Below are positions 16,138 to 24,290 of a DNA stretch of 64,000 nucleotides, piece after piece (the stretch's first letter is position 1; the number at the start of each line of letters is the position of its first letter). Source of the stretch: Bacteriovoracaceae bacterium (GTDB lineage: Bacteria > Bdellovibrionota > Bacteriovoracia > Bacteriovoracales > Bacteriovoracaceae); assembly GCA_024711325.1 (NCBI GenBank), contig JANJTC010000005.1, positions 1,116,001-1,180,000 of the forward strand. The letters are read 5' to 3'. A model generated the notes under the pieces. The model was not told the origin of the DNA and searched no databases. It saw nothing but the letters and a program-made list of their open reading frames with translations. The translations under genes were made by a program, and so were the position numbers.

Positions 16138-17953
16138 GAATGGCAATAGTGTTGCAGTATCAGTTGGTGGATCACTTATTGGCCAATTTAATCCGACGGG
16201 TTTTTATGCAGGCAATATCGCTGGTTCGGAATTAAGCTTAAACAAAAATAGCTCTGTTGTTTATACTCCAACTGGAGCGGCCAATAGTCCTGATGGAAGT
16301 TCAGCACTTTTTTCAAATGGTACATCGGGTGATGGTATCAGCGCTTTTGCAACTTTTGAAAGTTATAGTCTAGGTATTGTATCACAGAGGGCGTATTTAG
16401 GATTAGTGACGAACTCAACTGGTTATACTCCTGAATTCGTTATTGGAGCGCAAACCGGAGCCAGTTCTTATGAAGAACGTCTTCGCATTAGTAAAGATGG
16501 CCATGTCGGGATTGGTACATCTGCCCCTGTTGTAAAGCTGGATGCTAATGGAACAGTCAGAATCGGTGATGGCGGTGAGACTTGTTCAAGTACCATATCC
16601 GGCTCAATTCGTTTTAACTCTACAACTTCTTTAACAGAATCATGTGATGGAACGAATTGGATTCCGCTTGGGAATCTGGCATCTATTCCGGCCAGTTCTT
16701 CGATTCTTATGGATGTTTGTCCGGCAGGATGGACGGACACAGGGATAACAGGAGGAAGTCGATGTAACGGTGTCGCTTGTCAAATGTGTCAGAGTCCGGC
16801 CACTGAAGCTTTGATACCTGCTAATACCACATTACTGATGGAGACTTGTCCTAAAAATTGGTCGACTCTTTCAATTACTTCTGGCCCAACCTCTGTTGGC
16901 ATAAACGGTTTACCCTTCTCATCTTGTCAAAGCCCTGCTGCACCTTCAGCACTACCTATGAATACAAGAATGGTTATGCCTTTTTGTCCGACTGAATGGA
17001 CTGATTTGGGAGAGACAGATACTGGACCTTTGAGTGCAACTTGTGGTGGCCCTATATGTCACGTATGTGAGATTCCTGGTATGCAGCAGCCGACTGGTAT
17101 CATTGGTTTGTCTGGTGGATCAACCTCATATGGTGGGAATGTCACTTTAAAAGCAGGCCCAGGTGGCAGTGTTTCCGGTTCAGGTGGTTCAGCGAAAGTA
17201 GAAGGTGGTACTCCTGTGGATGGAAGTGGGGGAAGTGTATTTATAACAGCGAAGTCGGCATTTTCCACTACGGCCAGTAATTGGAATGGAGGCGCTATCA
17301 CTTTAAGTGCTGGTAATGGAGTGACTGATGGCAATGGAGGAAACGTGAGTATTTCTTCTGGTGAGTCCTTGGGAGCAGGAACGCATGGGCACATTCTCCT
17401 GAATACGAGTGTTTCTGGTTTTGTCGGTATTGGAATTGCTTCCCCCCTATATAAGCTGGATGTGGCAGGTGATGTGAATATTAACGGTGGGTCTTCATTA
17501 CTATTTAGCGGAGTTTCAGTTTGTACCAGCGTGGGTTGCACTTCTTCTTCAGATAAACGATTGAAGAGTAACATTAACCCCCTCGAAAATGCTTTGGATA
17601 AAATCCTACAAATTCAAGGAGTGGAGTATAATTACATTGATAAGGATAAATATACTGATAAACGACAGATAGGAGTGATTGCCCAGGACGTTGAAAAGGT
17701 TTATCCCGAAGCGGTGAAGACAGATTCAAAATCAGGTTTTAAATCCGTCGCTTATGACCATTTAATTGCTCCAGTTATTGAAGCTTTAAGAGAGCTTAAT
17801 CAAAAAATCACAGAACTCTTTAGTGATTCGAAAAAACAATCTCGAGAGATTGCTTCAATTAAAGAAGAGAACGCCAAGCTTAAGCAAGAGAATGCTGATA
17901 TTAAAGCATATCTCTGCCATAAAGATCCTGGCGCTCCCATTTGTATCAATTAA
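16115..17953 (+). CDS. S74-type fibre lipoprotein, C-terminal part with intramolecular chaperone
   Basis: This frame continues the preceding one; removing one T of 16131-16135 joins them as NTGTFKNGNSVAVSVGG. Any independent start (GTG 16115) has no ribosome site. It holds more VGIGTSAP repeats, then three tandem Cys-rich units of about 40 residues (VCPAGWTDTG, TCPKNWSTL, FCPTEWTDLG, each with CxxCQSP or SCQSP). A Gly/Ser-rich beta-stretch (GGSVSGSGGSAKVEGG) follows. The end is a peptidase S74 chaperone domain (SDKRLKSNINPLENALDKI, GVIAQDVEKVYPEAV, VAYDHLIAPVIEAL) and a coiled coil. In this family the chaperone trims itself off after trimer folding; the Ser-Lys pair is in SDKRLK. Confidence 0.75.
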   Translation: MAILGLFKNGNSVAVSVGGSLIGQFNPTGFYAGNIAGSELSLNKNSSVVYTPTGAANSPDGSSALFSNGTSGDGISAFATFESYSLGIVSQRAYLGLVTNSTGYTPEFVIGAQTGASSYEERLRISKDGHVGIGTSAPVVKLDANGTVRIGDGGETCSSTISGSIRFNSTTSLTESCDGTNWIPLGNLASIPASSSILMDVCPAGWTDTGITGGSRCNGVACQMCQSPATEALIPANTTLLMETCPKNWSTLSITSGPTSVGINGLPFSSCQSPAAPSALPMNTRMVMPFCPTEWTDLGETDTGPLSATCGGPICHVCEIPGMQQPTGIIGLSGGSTSYGGNVTLKAGPGGSVSGSGGSAKVEGGTPVDGSGGSVFITAKSAFSTTASNWNGGAITLSAGNGVTDGNGGNVSISSGESLGAGTHGHILLNTSVSGFVGIGIASPLYKLDVAGDVNINGGSSLLFSGVSVCTSVGCTSSSDKRLKSNINPLENALDKILQIQGVEYNYIDKDKYTDKRQIGVIAQDVEKVYPEAVKTDSKSGFKSVAYDHLIAPVIEALRELNQKITELFSDSKKQSREIASIKEENAKLKQENADIKAYLCHKDPGAPICIN

Positions 17954-19110
17954 AATTTATAGAGTAATCCTGCTTGACCTACATTTGCCTGGAAACTTTT
18001 CTGAGTTGAACCAGTTCCATATTTAGTGTCATGATAGGTATACTGAACGAAGGCCGTCAGACCATTGCCGATAGTACGACCATAGTTAGCATGAATATAC
18101 TGGTTATCTTGTAGACCAGTCGCTGCCAGTCGTGATTCCTGTTCATCATCAACCTGGGCCATACCATATCCTAGTCTCATGACATCAAGTTTTGAAATAT
18201 CATAGGTCAGATTAGTCCAAAAGCCAGACTCTTTCCAGCTGCTGGTTCCATTGCTCGCCTGAGCGATACCAAGAGCGTTTAGATTGTTCACATTTGTTCC
18301 CATGTAACCTTCAAGATCCCACTTGAAGGAACCAAAAGTTGCACTTCCATATGCTTTTGCCACGTATGCTTCACGGTCTCTTAAACCCGATACCGCTGAA
18401 TTTGTTTCATCCCAGTGAAGTTTACTGACATGGCCTGCAACTCCGAATAAGAATTTTTCAGTTTTGTGTTCAATGTTTCCTGCGAGTCCAGGTTGTGTGC
18501 CAAGTTCGTTCTCGTTAATGGCCCCGGCATTTCTTCCTTTCCCGGTGATCGCACCAGTGAAAGATAAATTTCCTAGTTTATAAGTTGCACCTACTTCTTC
18601 ATTTAAGAAGACAACTTTCCCGGCCTGATAACCGTTCCCCACAATATTATATGATCCGACCCAGGCGATACCAGCGGCCGTCGACCATTTCTGGCCAATG
18701 AAAACTGTCAGGCTGTCATCAACTTTGTGAGAAATGAAAGCTTGTCTCGTTCGTGGTCCCTGAGCTTGAAGAGCGGTAGTATTTCCAAAACCTGCAGTTG
18801 GGTCAATTAAATCAAACTCAAAATAGCCAGTGGTCTTATCTTGAATCACCTGAAAACCAAAACGAGATTGACTGGTTTGGAGAGAAGTGGCCGAAGACTT
18901 TTCGTATTTTTTGGCTTCAGGCGGAGTCGTGTCTACACGATTGGCGCGAGAAATAGCTGTGTGAGTGTAAGTATCTCCAAAAGAACCGACTGCTGCATCC
19001 GAATGAATGACTTCAGCTTTGACAAAACCGTTAAATTTCAATTCCACTGCTTGCGAACTAAGAGGTGCAATCATGATGGCCGCAGCTCCTAGGCTTAATA
19101 ATTTTCTCAT
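17950..19110 (-). CDS. outer membrane porin (DcaP-like)
   Basis: 386 residues with signal MRKLLSLGAAAIMIAPLSSQA. The mature protein starts VELKFNGFVKAEVIHS, then the pattern SQSRFGFQV, KTTGYFEFDLID and GQKWSTAA typical of trimeric porins, and ends with Tyr-Lys-Phe, the usual barrel signature. The family forms channels for carboxylates or sugars in the outer membrane. Its stop shares four bases with the stop of the fibre gene (convergent). Upstream there is a Fur-like motif at 19151-19169. Substrate cannot be read from sequence. Confidence 0.8.
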   Translation of the reverse strand: MRKLLSLGAAAIMIAPLSSQAVELKFNGFVKAEVIHSDAAVGSFGDTYTHTAISRANRVDTTPPEAKKYEKSSATSLQTSQSRFGFQVIQDKTTGYFEFDLIDPTAGFGNTTALQAQGPRTRQAFISHKVDDSLTVFIGQKWSTAAGIAWVGSYNIVGNGYQAGKVVFLNEEVGATYKLGNLSFTGAITGKGRNAGAINENELGTQPGLAGNIEHKTEKFLFGVAGHVSKLHWDETNSAVSGLRDREAYVAKAYGSATFGSFKWDLEGYMGTNVNNLNALGIAQASNGTSSWKESGFWTNLTYDISKLDVMRLGYGMAQVDDEQESRLAATGLQDNQYIHANYGRTIGNGLTAFVQYTYHDTKYGTGSTQKSFQANVGQAGLLYKF

Positions 19111-19150
19111 TCAATCTCTCCTTGATTATGAAATTACAAAATCTTAACTA

Positions 19151-19169
19151 GACAATAATAATCATATTT
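19151..19169 (-). promoter_or_regulatory. possible Fur-like box upstream of the porin
   Basis: GACAATAATAATCATATTT matches about 14 of 19 positions of the Fur consensus and lies 41 bp upstream of the porin start. AT-richness makes chance matches common. Confidence 0.25.
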
Positions 19170-19244
19170 ACTTTTAACAAATTAAGTAAAGTTTTTTAAA
19201 TTCAGAAAATAACAAGGAGTGGTAAGAGAATTTGGCAGAAATTG

Positions 19245-19276
19245 AAAAAGAGTTTGGAGCGAGTCACTCCAAACTC
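19245..19276 (-). terminator. rho-independent terminator
   Basis: On the minus strand GAGTTTGGAG and CTCCAAACTC form a perfect 10-bp stem with a 7-base loop, followed by TTTTT. It lies 17 bp behind the stop codon at 19293. Confidence 0.85.
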
Positions 19277-19292
19277 AGAGTTAGTTACTTAT

Positions 19293-20258
19293 TTATTTAA
19301 CACAGTAATATAAAAAGCTTCTATCATTGACTGATGTGTAATGCCTTACTGGAGTAGGATTCCTGAGACCAGGATGATAAACATAGCCGTTAGACATTGC
19401 CCAAACTTTATCATTGATGCTCACACCACCTGACCAATCGCCATAGCTATTAAGAAGATCAAGTTCTTTTTCAGTTGGTAGTCTTGCATCAAGGGTCTGA
19501 CACGCTTCTTCAGCAATTCTAGGATTAGTCACAACATCTACTGAACCATTCAAACCACCGACCAAAGTCAGCATTTTCGAACCAACTTTTACCTGGCTAG
19601 GAAAAGATGTGCGCTGATACTTAGTGAAGACTTCAGAAGCAATTTGGCTCATCACAGTTGATGGATGACCAGTGGCCTCGAAAGATTCACTCACACCATC
19701 ACGACCGATGAAATGCAAAGTGATTTGGATATTTCCATTACAGTTTGGGGCCAGGGTGTAAGTACCATAAGCTATGAAATCAAGTTTTGCTAAGAGCTTG
19801 TTATCCAGATAACCGTCACGCTGTCCATTTCTGGCGCTTCTGACGATATTAAGCAGGTCATTTACATGACGAAAGCTTAGCTTCTTCACTTTAGGATTGA
19901 TACTCCGGTAGTAGCCGTCAATGAAGGCCTTAAAAGTGGACTCAAGAGTGACGTCCAGATAGTTATGCTGGAGGGCCAGTTCCTGATTTCGGTCATACAT
20001 ATCATTAAAGGCCATCAGCATATCCATGGCCTCTGCCCCGGTTGCTCCGGATTGAAGCAAGGATTCAGCGTTATAAACCATGTCCTGAATATATTTGGTT
20101 CTGGTTTGACTATAATGATCTCTATAGCGGCATAAATCTGCCCCTCTTACGAATGGAATAGAAGGCCAGATATCAATTCGTCCATCGGCCGGAATTTGAA
20201 TTTGGGCCATTGATGAAAAAGAGAACGCAAGAGTGAGGAAAATAATGATTTTAGTCAT
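19293..20258 (-). CDS. secreted protein with C-terminal lectin-like (DUF1566/Lcl-like) fold
   Basis: 321 residues with signal MTKIIIFLTLAFSFSSMA. The first two thirds are helical and unrecognised. The last 75 residues (EEACQTLDARLPTEKELDLL, GDWSGG, KVWAMSNG, SFLYYCVK) match the pattern of the DUF1566/FGE-like C-type-lectin fold, with a probable Cys-Cys bond. Such domains often bind surface glycans or proteins. A clear terminator lies downstream, so it is likely a single-gene unit. Function unknown. Confidence 0.6.
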   Translation of the reverse strand: MTKIIIFLTLAFSFSSMAQIQIPADGRIDIWPSIPFVRGADLCRYRDHYSQTRTKYIQDMVYNAESLLQSGATGAEAMDMLMAFNDMYDRNQELALQHNYLDVTLESTFKAFIDGYYRSINPKVKKLSFRHVNDLLNIVRSARNGQRDGYLDNKLLAKLDFIAYGTYTLAPNCNGNIQITLHFIGRDGVSESFEATGHPSTVMSQIASEVFTKYQRTSFPSQVKVGSKMLTLVGGLNGSVDVVTNPRIAEEACQTLDARLPTEKELDLLNSYGDWSGGVSINDKVWAMSNGYVYHPGLRNPTPVRHYTSVNDRSFLYYCVK

Positions 20259-20349
20259 AAATTCAGCTTTTATTGAGGTGGTTATTTGCTAAATTATGAA
20301 TGAAATCTCATTTCGTTCATAGAGACTGTGTAGATTCTATAGGGTGAAT

Positions 20350-20790
20350 TTAGATTGTAATTTCCTGGATGATCTCTTCAACAACCTTATCCCCATCCTT
20401 GAGCTGATAGCGAATCTCCCAAGGGCCTGGCATAATAAAAAAGATATCGTTTGCTTTATAAATCCCATCTTCAATGAGCGTAATCGTAACTGGGGATGAT
20501 CCGTGACCCATACTGGGCATCCATAGCAACATAGAAGGTTCATGACGGGGAGATATGATTCGCTCAGGGGTATTCTTGTCAGTGAAGGTAAGGGTCATGC
20601 TTCCAAAAGTACTCTCGGTAGGCATACTGTCCCAAGTGGCCTTTAGGCATAAGTTTTCCGTCTTTAGATGCATTTTACAATCAGCAGTTGCCTCTTCATT
20701 TCTGGTTAAAGATCCCGGATCATTAACGCGGTGTGAATCTCCGCAGGCCGTAAAAGTAAATAATGCCAAAATCAGTAAAAATGTTCTCAT
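20350..20790 (-). CDS. YtkA/FixH-like lipoprotein
   Basis: The ATG at 20790 gives lipobox FTFTAC. The mature part has a YtkA/FixH-like core: LWMPSMGHGSSPVTI, DGIYKANDIFFIMPGPWEIR. These small immunoglobulin-like proteins are linked to copper delivery or to cytochrome oxidase assembly. The Met/His cluster (MPSMGHG) is a plausible metal site. The gene diverges from a second, related gene at 20886 and an AAATACGTGTATTT palindrome lies between them. It probably belongs with the copper receptor gene at 21273. Exact substrate not shown by sequence. Confidence 0.65.
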   Translation of the reverse strand: MRTFLLILALFTFTACGDSHRVNDPGSLTRNEEATADCKMHLKTENLCLKATWDSMPTESTFGSMTLTFTDKNTPERIISPRHEPSMLLWMPSMGHGSSPVTITLIEDGIYKANDIFFIMPGPWEIRYQLKDGDKVVEEIIQEITI

Positions 20791-20845
20791 GCCGTACAAA
20801 TAACATGAAAAAAGTCATATTAAAACTTCGCCGAATGTTGCATTT

Positions 20846-20859
20846 AAATACGTGTATTT
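20846..20859. promoter_or_regulatory. palindrome between divergent YtkA-like genes
   Basis: AAATAC-GT-GTATTT is a perfect inverted repeat in the 95-bp divergent region. A shared operator is a natural reading but no regulator gene is adjacent. Confidence 0.35.
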
Positions 20860-20885
20860 TATTACCATTCCAATCGGAGGTCATG

Positions 20886-21260
20886 GTGAAGCTTATTTTA
20901 GTCCTTCTTTGTGTAGTATTCTCATTGTCAGTCATGGGCGATATTAATCCTGTAAAAACTTGCTCTCAAACGACAAAAGTCTGTGCCGCTTATCAAACCG
21001 ATGTTGACTTCACTACAACTCAAGAAGGTCGATTTCGTCTGTCTCTTTCAGAAGCTAACCTTCTAAAAGTTGATTTATGGATGCAGATGGGCCAGCACGG
21101 GCACGGCTCTTCACCACTGAAAGTAACTCCTGTTGCTCCTGGTGAATTCGATGTGACGAAAGCATTCTTTGTCATGCGTGGAGCTTGGCAAATTCGTGTG
21201 ACTTACAAGTTGGGATCAGTGGAAGAAACACTCATTATTCCTGTAATGATCAAAAAATAG
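20886..21260 (+). CDS. periplasmic YtkA/FixH-like protein
   Basis: The GTG at 20886 stands 5 bases after GGAGG (20876-20880) and fits better than the in-frame ATG at 20883, which is only 2 bases away. Signal peptide: KLILVLLCVVFSLSVMG. The mature part has LWMQMGQHGHGSSPLKV and FDVTKAFFVMRGAWQIRVTY, the same layout as the divergent lipoprotein, so the two are paralogues. The His/Met cluster (MGQHGHG) suggests copper binding. The TonB receptor gene follows 12 bp later, so this protein probably takes metal after outer-membrane passage. Confidence 0.7.
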   Translation: MKLILVLLCVVFSLSVMGDINPVKTCSQTTKVCAAYQTDVDFTTTQEGRFRLSLSEANLLKVDLWMQMGQHGHGSSPLKVTPVAPGEFDVTKAFFVMRGAWQIRVTYKLGSVEETLIIPVMIKK

Positions 21261-21272
21261 GATCACTTCTTT

Positions 21273-23381
21273 GTGAATAAAGTTGGAGTTTATCTTTTGG
21301 CCCTGGCCTTATTACCGGCCTATGGGAGCGAAATTCTTCTGCCTGTTGAAGTCAGTACTCCAATCGTTGAAAGTCGCAACATTAATAAAACTTCACCTGT
21401 AAAAGTCAGTAGCGATACCGCCTCCTTATTAGAGATGACTCCAGGAGTTTCACTTAAGACGGGAGGTGGGCTTTCTTCTTTGCCGGTCATTCAAGGGATG
21501 GCCGATGACCGGATCAATATAAAAATTGATGGGGCGAATATCACTTCATCTTGTTCCAATCACATGAATCCGGCCCTCTCTTATATTGATCCATCAAAAG
21601 TTGGAATCATTGATGTGATCGCCGGAATTACTCCAGTTAGTAGTGGGGGCGATAGTATTGGGGGATCCATTATTGTTAAATCGAAAGATTTGAACTTTTC
21701 GGATTCAACAGAAAAACTAAAACAAAATCTTAATCTAAAAACATTTTTTAAAAGTAATAATGAAAATCAAGGTGCTTCCCTGAATTATGAAGTGGCCTCT
21801 GATGATTTGTCTTTTAGTTATGCCGGATTTGATGAGAGAGCGAACAATTATCGAAATGGTAAAGGGAACCGCATTAAATCCACTCTCTACAGTCAAAATA
21901 ATCAGGCAGTGGCCGTGGGTCGAAAAGTAGGGGATGGGGCCCTGGCATTAAAACTGACTCGAACAGTGGTTCCCTATCAAGGTTTTATCAATCAATACAT
22001 GGATGTTCAGGATAATGTCTCTAATCTGGCCAACCTCACTTTTAAAGGTCCCATTGGGGATGTGATCCTGGAGTCCTCACTTTATTATCAGCATACAAAT
22101 CACAAGATGGATCTTATAAGCTCAGAGCGTAGTGGTTCCATGCCCATGTACACTCGCTCTGATGAAGCCGGGTATAATATTAAAGGCAGCCTTGAATTAA
22201 ATACAGATCATCTCCTGACATTGGGAAGTGACTTTAACCGTTACCGGTTAGATGACTGGTGGCCCTCCCTTCCGGGTGTGACTTCTGTGATGGGACCTGG
22301 CACCTTTGAAAGTATCAAGGATGGGAAACGAGACCGCTTGGGTTTGTTTATAGAAACTGAATCAACTTGGACGAACTCTTTTTCTTCTGTCCTTGGAGTG
22401 AGAACTGATATTGTCTCGATGAATACCGGCGATATTCACGGTTATAATAATACGGACAATCTCCCTCAAGATGCGGCAGCATTTAACAGCAAATCGCACA
22501 GTAAAACAGATCATAACTTTGATGGAACCTTTTTATCAAAATTAAAATTATCTCCAACTTTTGATCTTGAAATAGGCCTTGCCCGGAAAACACGATCACC
22601 CAATCTTTATGAGAGATATGCCTGGGCCGGATCAGTTACAGATCCCACCAATACATCAGACATGGCCTCCATGGGAGCGGGAATGGACATGACTATGATT
22701 AACTGGTTTGGTGATGGAAATGGTTATGTGGGGGATATTAATCTCAAACCAGAAGTCGCTCACAAAATCAGTGCTTCTTTCATCGCTCATGATGAAGAAG
22801 AAAAAGAGTGGGAACTCAAGCTCACCCCTTACTATTCAGAAATCAAAAATTTTATCGATGCGGATTTCTTAGGTCGCTCTATGGGCAATAACTATTTGAA
22901 GTTTGCTAATCACGATGCTGTGATCTTTGGCGCGGACTTCTCTGGAAAGAGTAAAATCCTTAAGAGTAAAACCTGGGGCAATTTAGGTTTGAAAATCGTT
23001 GCTGGATACACCCGTGGTTATCGAAAAGATGGTAAGGCCGATTTGTATCAACTCATGCCTTTAAATGGAAAGATTGCACTTGAGCACTCTGTAGGAAAAT
23101 GGACCACAGAATTTCTCACACACCTGGTGGATGAGAAAGAGCAGGTCAATGAACTTAGACTTGAGCCTACCACCGGGAGATATGCACTCTTAGATATGAG
23201 TACCAGTTATCAAATGACCAGGTTAATTAAAATTGACCTGGCCATTAATAATGTCTTTGATCTTAATTACGGGTTACCTTTGGGAGGAGTCGATTTAGTC
23301 AATCATTCTCCGGCCTCTCGCACTTCTGTGGTCGGGATGGGCCGATCAATCAATACCGCCTTGAGTGTTGATTTTTTCTAA
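21273..23381 (+). CDS. TonB-dependent copper receptor (OprC/NosA-like)
   Basis: 702 residues, GTG start, signal peptide ending near AYGSE. The plug domain has VKVSSDTASLLEMTPGVSLKTGGGLSSLPVIQG, and ANITSSCSNHMNPALSYI carries the Cys-x3-Met signature that binds copper in OprC/NosA proteins. A 22-strand-type barrel follows and the chain ends VDFF, a typical barrel terminus. Met/Asp-rich MASMGAGMDMTMINWF may be another copper patch. The receptor imports copper across the outer membrane using TonB. It follows a small YtkA-like protein by 12 bp and may supply the copper enzymes in the cell, such as the nitrite reductase at 12101. Confidence 0.88.
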   Translation: MNKVGVYLLALALLPAYGSEILLPVEVSTPIVESRNINKTSPVKVSSDTASLLEMTPGVSLKTGGGLSSLPVIQGMADDRINIKIDGANITSSCSNHMNPALSYIDPSKVGIIDVIAGITPVSSGGDSIGGSIIVKSKDLNFSDSTEKLKQNLNLKTFFKSNNENQGASLNYEVASDDLSFSYAGFDERANNYRNGKGNRIKSTLYSQNNQAVAVGRKVGDGALALKLTRTVVPYQGFINQYMDVQDNVSNLANLTFKGPIGDVILESSLYYQHTNHKMDLISSERSGSMPMYTRSDEAGYNIKGSLELNTDHLLTLGSDFNRYRLDDWWPSLPGVTSVMGPGTFESIKDGKRDRLGLFIETESTWTNSFSSVLGVRTDIVSMNTGDIHGYNNTDNLPQDAAAFNSKSHSKTDHNFDGTFLSKLKLSPTFDLEIGLARKTRSPNLYERYAWAGSVTDPTNTSDMASMGAGMDMTMINWFGDGNGYVGDINLKPEVAHKISASFIAHDEEEKEWELKLTPYYSEIKNFIDADFLGRSMGNNYLKFANHDAVIFGADFSGKSKILKSKTWGNLGLKIVAGYTRGYRKDGKADLYQLMPLNGKIALEHSVGKWTTEFLTHLVDEKEQVNELRLEPTTGRYALLDMSTSYQMTRLIKIDLAINNVFDLNYGLPLGGVDLVNHSPASRTSVVGMGRSINTALSVDFF

Positions 23382-23390
23382 GTTACCCGG

Positions 23391-23912
23391 TTATTTACAA
23401 GGACTCACTAGAAAGCCGCCTAGAAAAGAACCTAAGTTTTTACCTTGAGCATCCTTGGCCTCAACAATAACAGTCATACCCATGTTGGTTTGTTCACCCA
23501 CAATAAAAAGTTTGGCCGAACGAACTTTTTTAAGATCAAGACCGGGGCTGAAAGAATCTTCAAAGTCAGGTCCTTCAGAAAGGGCCATGGCGTGAACGAT
23601 AACTCGTTCTGCCGGATTAAGTTTATCAATGTCATCAGACATGAGGATTTCACTGTTAAGGCCAGCTTTCACTCTATGTTCCTCAATGACCGCTTGTTCA
23701 TCATAGCTAATTTGATGGCCATTAGTGTTTTGTGTAACGATTGCTTTTAAGGATGATTGATTTTGAAAAATAGAGATGTTTGTCTCTACTGCTATTTCCT
23801 CGCCGGGGATTCCTAAAGAAGTGGAACAGCTTTTAATCAGCGTGCCTTCCGAGGCCATAACCGTCGTTGTAAAAGTGAGGGCCAGAGCGCATAGAAGGAA
23901 TGATTTTTTCAT
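23391..23912 (-). CDS. secreted hypothetical protein
   Basis: 173 residues with signal MKKSFLLCALALTFTTTVMA. The mature part has beta character (ETNISIFQNQSSLKAIV, AKLFIVGEQTNMGMTVIVEA) and two cysteines near the ends (KSCSTS and SPCK), probably a disulfide. No family recognised. It converges with the copper receptor gene, whose stop is 9 bp away, and is followed on its upstream side by the tRNA-Cys region. Confidence 0.6.
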   Translation of the reverse strand: MKKSFLLCALALTFTTTVMASEGTLIKSCSTSLGIPGEEIAVETNISIFQNQSSLKAIVTQNTNGHQISYDEQAVIEEHRVKAGLNSEILMSDDIDKLNPAERVIVHAMALSEGPDFEDSFSPGLDLKKVRSAKLFIVGEQTNMGMTVIVEAKDAQGKNLGSFLGGFLVSPCK

Positions 23913-24029
23913 GAGTAAGCCTTTTAGGATTTTAGATTTTTTACATCATCGCAAGTTTTAGGATTCCATGGTCACGGTTTGAAGATTATTCAGGGGGTGT
24001 TATTTTTTAGACAGTTAAGGGAAATAAAA

Positions 24030-24059
24030 AAGCCTCTGAAGTTTTACTTTCAGAGGCTT
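24030..24059 (-). terminator. terminator behind tRNA-Cys
   Basis: On the minus strand AAGCCTCTGAA and TTCAGAGGCTT form a perfect 11-bp stem followed by T's. It is 8 bp beyond the tRNA 3' end and so should end the tRNA transcript. Confidence 0.85.
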
Positions 24060-24066
24060 ATATTTT

Positions 24067-24144
24067 TGGAGGAGACGTCCGGATTTGAACCGGAGGCTTT
24101 ACGGTTTTGCAAACCGTTCCCTTGGACCACTCGGGCACGTCTCC
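24067..24144 (-). tRNA. tRNA-Cys (GCA)
   Basis: On the minus strand GGAGACG pairs with CGTCTCC as the acceptor stem, with the terminal CCA encoded (24067-24069). The anticodon loop is TTGCAAA inside an ACGGT/ACCGT stem, so the anticodon is GCA (cysteine). The T-arm reads CCGG-TTCAAAT-CCGG. Length is 78 bases including CCA. Confidence 0.95.
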
Positions 24145-24290
24145 ATAGCGTTTTGAAGTTTTAAGAGTTTCGACGAATTGAATAATTCTGTCAATAACGC
24201 GCTAGGCGTTAAAGTGACAATATCATTGACCACCTTAAGCTGTATGGTATATCAAACTCCCCAAATTCCCTCTTAACCAAAGTGACCTTT

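Noticed and set aside
17059..17574. Minus-strand frame of 171 codons in the fibre gene
   Set aside because: Pro/Thr-rich sequence is the mirror of Gly/Ser-rich fibre repeats on the other strand.
13870..17953. Prophage tail-fibre region
   Set aside because: The gene starts with a lipoprotein signal, has no phage neighbours, and such lipoproteins are known in Bdellovibrio-like bacteria.
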